NCBI GenBank assembly: GCA_946481605.1
Contig: CAMLPA010000003.1
Span: forward strand, 1-37,250
Direction of reading: 5' to 3'
Length of the DNA: 37,250 nt
Source: an uncultured Flavihumibacter sp.
GTDB taxonomy: Bacteria > Bacteroidota > Bacteroidia > Chitinophagales > Chitinophagaceae
This document shows, piece after piece, positions 34,401 through 37,250 of the stretch. A program made the position numbers and the translations under genes. Numbering within the stretch: position 1 is the first letter of the stretch; each line of letters opens with the position of its first letter. The notes below the pieces were generated by a model that saw nothing but the letters and a program-made list of their open reading frames with translations, made no database searches and was not told the origin of the DNA.

Positions 34401-34466
34401 GATGAACAGGAAGAACTGATAGAAAGAATAATGAAAGCCATCTTAGTAAATTATAGTTTAAACTAA
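31404..34466 (+). CDS. hsdR: Type I restriction endonuclease/translocase subunit HsdR
   Basis: The motor and nuclease subunit that cuts unmodified DNA. Length 1020 aa is normal. The N-terminal RecB-like nuclease has D134 (VKTDIVLLVNG) and E148-A-K150. The SF2 helicase has Walker A at G319-S-G-K (HTQGSGKSLTMLY), DEAH at D415-EAH (ILIDEAHRTQYGDFQ), motif III FAFTGTPI, and motif VI QAVARTNRPY. The C-terminal helical domain (about 830-1020) docks on the methylase. It lies downstream of mcrBC rather than beside hsdMS. The ATG overlaps nothing, but its stop shares one base with the next start (TAATG). Confidence 0.95.
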   Translation: MGKLSELKGVEKPVTEWLSKMGWTFKSNDDLKVYGRPFSNPVLEQILIEKTAQINNISPAIARLAVEQLLQNLNNPIAILGNEAFLDKLASHVTISVEGDDIDVHFIDYENIWNNDFIVTNQYWVQGYKMVKTDIVLLVNGIPLVPIEAKQRARKGTNWLEGVAQFSTYDQRADKLFMCHAFGVACNGRIAKYGIPGASSSYFNEWKSNLVDTSQPNPILDPENDLCEVYKDPEDAYWHFDVARLPNGEVLERMKLGIIGLLQPARVLDILKHFMVFERTEGKIIKKVARYQQLRAANKIADRVIHSDLKQGVIWHTQGSGKSLTMLYTAFKLRQSKELKDPTVYIVVDRKDLREQIGGTFDDCEFPNARAVNNIGDLKYIIDKAPAGVFITTIQKFRELGNRQDMRDNVIILIDEAHRTQYGDFQMELQAVLPNARRFAFTGTPIPKTHQEFGIVRQKGEHEYYLDRYSIQDAIDDGATKPIRYTFGPQEWFLDKEKLKQGYDEITAELNEDEKRLVEKRVQAWKVFLKHPERIQTLAKDIAEDFRSVVEPQGYKAQVVACDKEACVLYYNELLKYFDRSEISIIFSTGAYDEGEKYELYKDHYKEDAERKKLIRQFKRRITEEEQKLGNSLKVFIVCNMLLTGFDAPIEQTMYLDSPIRDHNLLQAVARTNRPYDDKVSKLSKEFGRIVDYVGVFTNYKEALNYDPEDIGEFEDVESLVATFPKVLDDAFKPFKDIELEDSYECAMNIVRKLTELDHGKFENSFREVVQLWESISPHPKLREHREKYLWLNEIYEIYLEEFKRVDFDAEIYAAKTRKLIQETARLINFKGHLPEIKIDSDYLSKLKETKLNPSDKAEKIIRDIETVIRQNEVNSAIYVEFQNRLDDLIKQKQEQSLAIEEILNQLGVLYSELDEVASLPQRMGFPDKGTFEIFTLIKNASKADFNEELTRDFSLSAFDSVIKKKIYIGWQDVPREYERLQTDIELLAANPKFEELKIDEQEELIERIMKAILVNYSLN

Positions 34467-35122
34467 TGCAGCTACCTGATAATTACATATTGATACAAAA
34501 GGAGGTTAAACATGCCCGATTACGGGTAAGTGAAGACGGCCGTATTCGTGTAATTATTCCACAGGCATTTTCTCAGGAAGATGTGGAGGCACTGATAAAG
34601 AAAAAGCAAAGATGGATTGACAGGCATTTGAAATTCTTCAAAGGCATGTCAAAAATAAACCTTCAACGAAATCAAATACTGTTGTATGGAAACAGGTACA
34701 CCTATTTTTATGATTCAACCTATAAGCATAAAGTGATAGTTGACCATGAGTATAAAACAATACGGGCAAAAAGAAATCTTTTGGATAAGGCGGTACAGCA
34801 ACAGTGGCTAACTGATATAGCGAGGATACATCTTACCAAAAGAACAGAAGAGTTAGCTTCTAAGTTGAAGTTTGATTACAACAAATTATATATCCGCAAT
34901 CAACGGAAAAAATGGGGCAATTGCTCAAAGGAAAAGAACATCTCACTTAATTGGAGATTGATAAAAGCCCCTTTGTTCGTAATTGATTATCTGATTGTTC
35001 ATGAATTAGTGCATACGGTTGTAATGAACCATACACATAAGTTTTGGACAATGTTGAAATCTTACTTTCCTGACTATAAAGATGCAATCAATTGGTTGGA
35101 TAAATACGGAAACAGTTTATAA
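34466..35122 (+). CDS. YgjP-like metallopeptidase (DUF45, M48-type)
   Basis: A 218-residue putative zinc peptidase. The N-terminal barrel-like half starts IQKEVKHARLRVSEDGRIRV, and the catalytic half has RNQRKKWGNCSKEKNISLNW followed by H179-E-L-V-H183 and a later NHTHKFW (H189/H191 for zinc). These are hallmarks of the YgjP/DUF45 group. Members are commonly encoded next to type I restriction genes, where their job is not settled; proteolytic control of HsdR is one idea (speculation). It is the last gene of the tight operon, with its start overlapping the hsdR stop by 1 nt. Confidence 0.9.
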   Translation: MQLPDNYILIQKEVKHARLRVSEDGRIRVIIPQAFSQEDVEALIKKKQRWIDRHLKFFKGMSKINLQRNQILLYGNRYTYFYDSTYKHKVIVDHEYKTIRAKRNLLDKAVQQQWLTDIARIHLTKRTEELASKLKFDYNKLYIRNQRKKWGNCSKEKNISLNWRLIKAPLFVIDYLIVHELVHTVVMNHTHKFWTMLKSYFPDYKDAINWLDKYGNSL

Positions 35123-35177
35123 AACACTTTAATCAAGGTAAAATTGTTACCTGTTTTCCCTCTTTTCACTCAACTTT

Positions 35178-35195
35178 GTTGCCCATTTGTTGCCC
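35178..35195. repeat. Right GTTGCC repeat pair, possible island end
   Basis: GTTGCC copies at 35178-35183 and 35189-35194 repeat the 11-bp period seen at 22163-22179 (TGTTGCC-CATTT-GTTGCC). They lie 56 nt after the metallopeptidase gene, in the 330-bp gap 35123-35452. That gap also holds CCTTG-CTACA-CAAGG just downstream and the hip operators. Confidence 0.35.
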
Positions 35196-35313
35196 AATCG
35201 GCTGAAAGCCTTGCTACACAAGGGTGCTATACTTATTTTATCGGGAAGTAAGGGCGCTTCACTTTGCATATATACTTTCTATCATACCTCCATTCCTGTG
35301 AAAACAAATCCAT

Positions 35314-35450
35314 TATACCCTATCGGGTATTCTTTCTTCATTCAAATTAATACTATACCTGAAAAGGTATAATCTGTGTTGATAAACTTTTTCTATACCC
35401 GATGAGGTATATTAATTGATATTCGCTAAATTTATACCTGAAAGGGTATA
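35314..35450. promoter_or_regulatory. Four regularly spaced HipB-type operators
   Basis: TATACC-N6-GGTAT(A) occurs at 35314-35331, 35354-35371, 35394-35411 and 35433-35450. Start-to-start spacings are 40, 40 and 39 bp. Spacer bases are CTATCG, TGAAAA, CGATGA and TGAAAG. The fourth ends 2 nt before the hipB ATG. E. coli HipB likewise binds repeated TATCC-N8-GGATA sites, so these are the probable autoregulatory operators. Confidence 0.75.
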
Positions 35451-35452
35451 TA

Positions 35453-35893
35453 ATGGATCAGAGCAATCACATATCATACTTTGTTAAGTACATGCGCAAT
35501 AAGAACCGGCTGACGCAGGAAGAATTAGCACAGAAAGCCGGTGTGGGTTTACGTTTTGTACGGGACCTTGAACAGGGAAAACAAACACTCCGGATGGATA
35601 AGGTCAATCAGGTACTTGCGTTATTTGGTTATCGCGTATCAACTGAGATGACCCGGAAAAAGGACCAGTGGGAAATCATCATGAATCACATGAATCGTAG
35701 CGTCCAGGTATACTTGAAGGATAGAGCGGTTTTAGTAGGCGTATTGCTGGATTACAGAATGAAAGACCAGCAGGTGCAATCCTGGCGGTTCGTATCCAAT
35801 AACAACCTGCTGAAATACCGTGATACAAAAGATGAGTCATTAGTTCAGATAATCGATAGCGATGACTTATTGAACGTAGAAAATTTGAATTGA
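35453..35893 (+). CDS. hipB: HipB-like XRE antitoxin/autorepressor with C-terminal extension
   Basis: A 146-residue DNA-binding component of a Hip toxin-antitoxin system. Residues about 6-65 are an XRE helix-turn-helix (MRNKNRLTQEELAQKAGVGL, then FVRDLEQGKQTLRMDKVNQV), as in y4mF/HipB-type antitoxins. The remaining ~75 residues form an extra domain absent from short HipB proteins (MNRSVQVYLKDRAVLVGVLL, SWRFVSNNNLLKY), function unknown. It is preceded by four operators, is 1 nt from the next gene, and is the first gene of a three-gene hip operon. It probably binds the operators as a dimer and tethers HipS/HipT. Confidence 0.88.
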   Translation: MDQSNHISYFVKYMRNKNRLTQEELAQKAGVGLRFVRDLEQGKQTLRMDKVNQVLALFGYRVSTEMTRKKDQWEIIMNHMNRSVQVYLKDRAVLVGVLLDYRMKDQQVQSWRFVSNNNLLKYRDTKDESLVQIIDSDDLLNVENLN

Positions 35894-35894
35894 T

Positions 35895-36227
35895 ATGCGA
35901 AAAGGTCGTGTGTACTTTAAAGGGGTGAGGGCTGGTATGGTATGGCAGAATGAAGAGGGATATGGTTTTCAGTACGACAAAGCGTATTTGGATAGCAAGT
36001 TGGCGGAACCTGTAAGCCTGACCCTGCCATTGTCGGAAAAGCCATTCCTGAATAAAACCATGATTCCTTTTTTTGATGGACTGATTCCCGAAGGATGGTT
36101 GCTGGACATCACCACGCAGAACTGGAAATTAGACAACCGCGACAGGATGGGGCTTTTATTGGCAGCGTGCAAAGATTGCATTGGAGCGGTAAGTATCGAA
36201 GCAGAGCCAGAAACTGAAAATGGATAA
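35895..36227 (+). CDS. hipS: HipS-like protein (stand-alone HipA N-terminal subdomain)
   Basis: A 110-residue protein that matches only the N-terminal subdomain of HipA (couple_hipA type): VYFKGVRAGMVWQNEEGYGF, then LTLPLSEKPF, IPFFDGLIPEGW and NRDRMGLLLAACKDCIGAVS. In HipBST systems this piece is a separate gene and acts as the antitoxin towards the HipT kinase. It sits between hipB and the kinase gene with gaps of 1 and 3 nt, which fits that three-gene order. The frame is complete, so this is not a HipA broken by a recent frameshift: the kinase has its own N-terminal zinc-ribbon-like start. Confidence 0.85.
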   Translation: MRKGRVYFKGVRAGMVWQNEEGYGFQYDKAYLDSKLAEPVSLTLPLSEKPFLNKTMIPFFDGLIPEGWLLDITTQNWKLDNRDRMGLLLAACKDCIGAVSIEAEPETENG

Positions 36228-36230
36228 AAA

Positions 36231-37178
36231 ATGAAAGCGCACCGGTGTTTATATTGCTATCAGTTGCTGGAAGATAAAAAAGCTGACTTTCATGAAAAGT
36301 GCAGCCGGCAATTTTTTGATACACCACAGCCGCCGGATTTTGCCTACAATAATGACCAGATGCAGGAACTGGCTAAGGAGATCGTAGTAAGGAGCATCGC
36401 TGTAACGGGTGTGCAGCCTAAATTATCTCTGGAGCTGGAAAAAAATGAAAATGATCCGAAAACGTCACGCCTTACCATTGTGGGTTTATGGGGCGGTTAT
36501 ATATTAAAACCACCTACTAACATGTTTCCGCATTTGCCGGAGAACGAAGACCTCACCATGCATTTAGCACAACTGATGAATATCCCCACTGCACAGCATA
36601 GCATGATGCGGTTGAAATCAGGTGAACTGGCTTATATCACCAAACGCTTTGATCGTGCAGGAAAGGAAAAATTGGCGCAGGAAGATATGTGTCAGTTGAC
36701 CGAAACATTGACAGAAGACAAATACCGTAGTTCGATGGAAAAAGTGGGAAAGCATATTTTGAAATATTCTTCCAGACCCGGTCTTGATGTCATTACTTAT
36801 TTTGAATTGGCATTGCTTTGCTTCCTGACGGGCAATGCAGATATGCACCTGAAGAATTTCGCTTTGCTGACAACGCAGGAAAATGATGTTGTTTTATCGC
36901 CGGCCTATGACCTCGTAAGTACTAGGGTGGCGATGCCTGAAGATGTCGAAGAAATGGCGCTTACAATTAATGCAAGGAAACGAAAAATCAGGAAAACCGA
37001 TTTTATGACGATGGCCGCAACGTTGGGGATTCCCGAAAGGGCTGCTCAAAATAGCTTGCAGAAATTAGCACGCTTAATACCTGAAATGCACACATGGATT
37101 GATATCTCTTTCATGCCGGAAGAGCATAAAATGAGGTATCATGAAACAGTTGACCAAAATGCAGGAAGACTGAACTGA
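36231..37178 (+). CDS. hipT: HipT-like serine/threonine kinase toxin
   Basis: A 315-residue HipA-family kinase that lacks the N-terminal subdomain. Relatives phosphorylate an aminoacyl-tRNA synthetase (GltX for HipA, TrpS for E. coli HipT); the target here is unknown. Residues 6-24 form a zinc-knuckle-like start (C6-x2-C9 ... H21-x2-C24). The Gly-rich loop is A57-V-T59-G-V-Q-P-K. The kinase core has FDRAGKEKLAQEDMCQL, catalytic D204 in GNADMHLKN and metal-binding D227 in YDLVS, 23 residues apart as in HipA (D309/D332). It is 3 nt after hipS. The final 72 bases of the window after it hold nothing I recognise. Confidence 0.9.
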   Translation: MKAHRCLYCYQLLEDKKADFHEKCSRQFFDTPQPPDFAYNNDQMQELAKEIVVRSIAVTGVQPKLSLELEKNENDPKTSRLTIVGLWGGYILKPPTNMFPHLPENEDLTMHLAQLMNIPTAQHSMMRLKSGELAYITKRFDRAGKEKLAQEDMCQLTETLTEDKYRSSMEKVGKHILKYSSRPGLDVITYFELALLCFLTGNADMHLKNFALLTTQENDVVLSPAYDLVSTRVAMPEDVEEMALTINARKRKIRKTDFMTMAATLGIPERAAQNSLQKLARLIPEMHTWIDISFMPEEHKMRYHETVDQNAGRLN

Positions 37179-37250
37179 TATACTTAATCTGCTCGTCCCC
37201 TAAGCTGGCACGTTATTTTATACTTCTTCCCCCGGGATTACCTCCCTATA

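Noticed and set aside
35314..35450. Four evenly spaced palindromes as a short CRISPR array
   Set aside because: Only TATACC and GGTAT(A) are shared, the centres differ, there are no cas genes, and the array sits directly on the hipB start as operators do.
35895..37178. HipS and HipT as one HipA gene split by a frameshift
   Set aside because: The kinase has its own start and a zinc-knuckle-like N-terminus, and the first frame ends cleanly 3 nt before it; the layout fits the three-gene HipBST type.
1..37250. tRNA or rRNA genes
   Set aside because: I looked especially near mnmE and the island ends for a tRNA as integration site and saw no cloverleaf or CCA-bearing sequence I could support.

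Overview
The window looks like a chromosomal segment of a Bacteroidota bacterium, most likely a Chitinophagaceae relative (inference from gene types and promoters, no search was run). Supporting signs are several TAnnTTTG-type -7 boxes, a TonB receptor with a carboxypeptidase-D-like N-terminal domain, an ExbB-ExbD-ExbD-TonB operon, and a metzincin-like secreted protease of a type common in that phylum.

Left half (1-22064), core-like and GC-richer: the end of a nuo operon (nuoM truncated by the window edge, nuoN, terminator, a cluster of palindromes), an orphan MacB/FtsX-type permease, then a probable phosphorus-scavenging neighbourhood. That neighbourhood holds a TonB-dependent receptor, a PhoD-type phosphatase, a divergent XRE-cupin regulator with three repeated operator-like sites, and an operon of a phosphonate-type alcohol dehydrogenase, an organophosphate-type MFS transporter, a PhnX-like HAD hydrolase and a PLD-like lipoprotein. 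A secreted metalloprotease (minus strand), the exbB-exbD-exbD-tonB energy-transduction operon and mnmE follow.

Right half (about 22065-37250), accessory and AT-richer (hand count of one line each: 62% GC at 21001-21060 in mnmE, 40% at 31801-31860 in hsdR). Just after mnmE lie GTTGCC repeats, a truncated zinc-ribbon excisionase-like gene and a decayed IS256-type transposase end. Then comes one uninterrupted 12.2-kb gene train: abiEi-abiEii-hsdM-hsdS-(Mug-like DNA glycosylase)-mcrB-mcrC-hsdR-(YgjP-like metallopeptidase). No gap between these genes exceeds 5 nt. The only regulatory site I can see is a perfect 15-bp inverted repeat that contains the promoter ahead of abiEi. It combines a type IV toxin-antitoxin pair, a type I restriction-modification system, a modification-dependent McrBC nuclease and a base-excision enzyme. 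A second GTTGCC repeat pair with the same 11-bp period closes the train.

Beyond it lies a three-gene hipB-hipS-hipT kinase toxin-antitoxin module, preceded by four TATACC-N6-GGTATA operators spaced 39-40 bp apart, the last one ending 2 bp before the hipB start codon.

The best candidates for something undescribed are the AbiE-controlled defence operon with an embedded glycosylase, the HipBST operator array, and the phosphorus operon with its own three-site operator.
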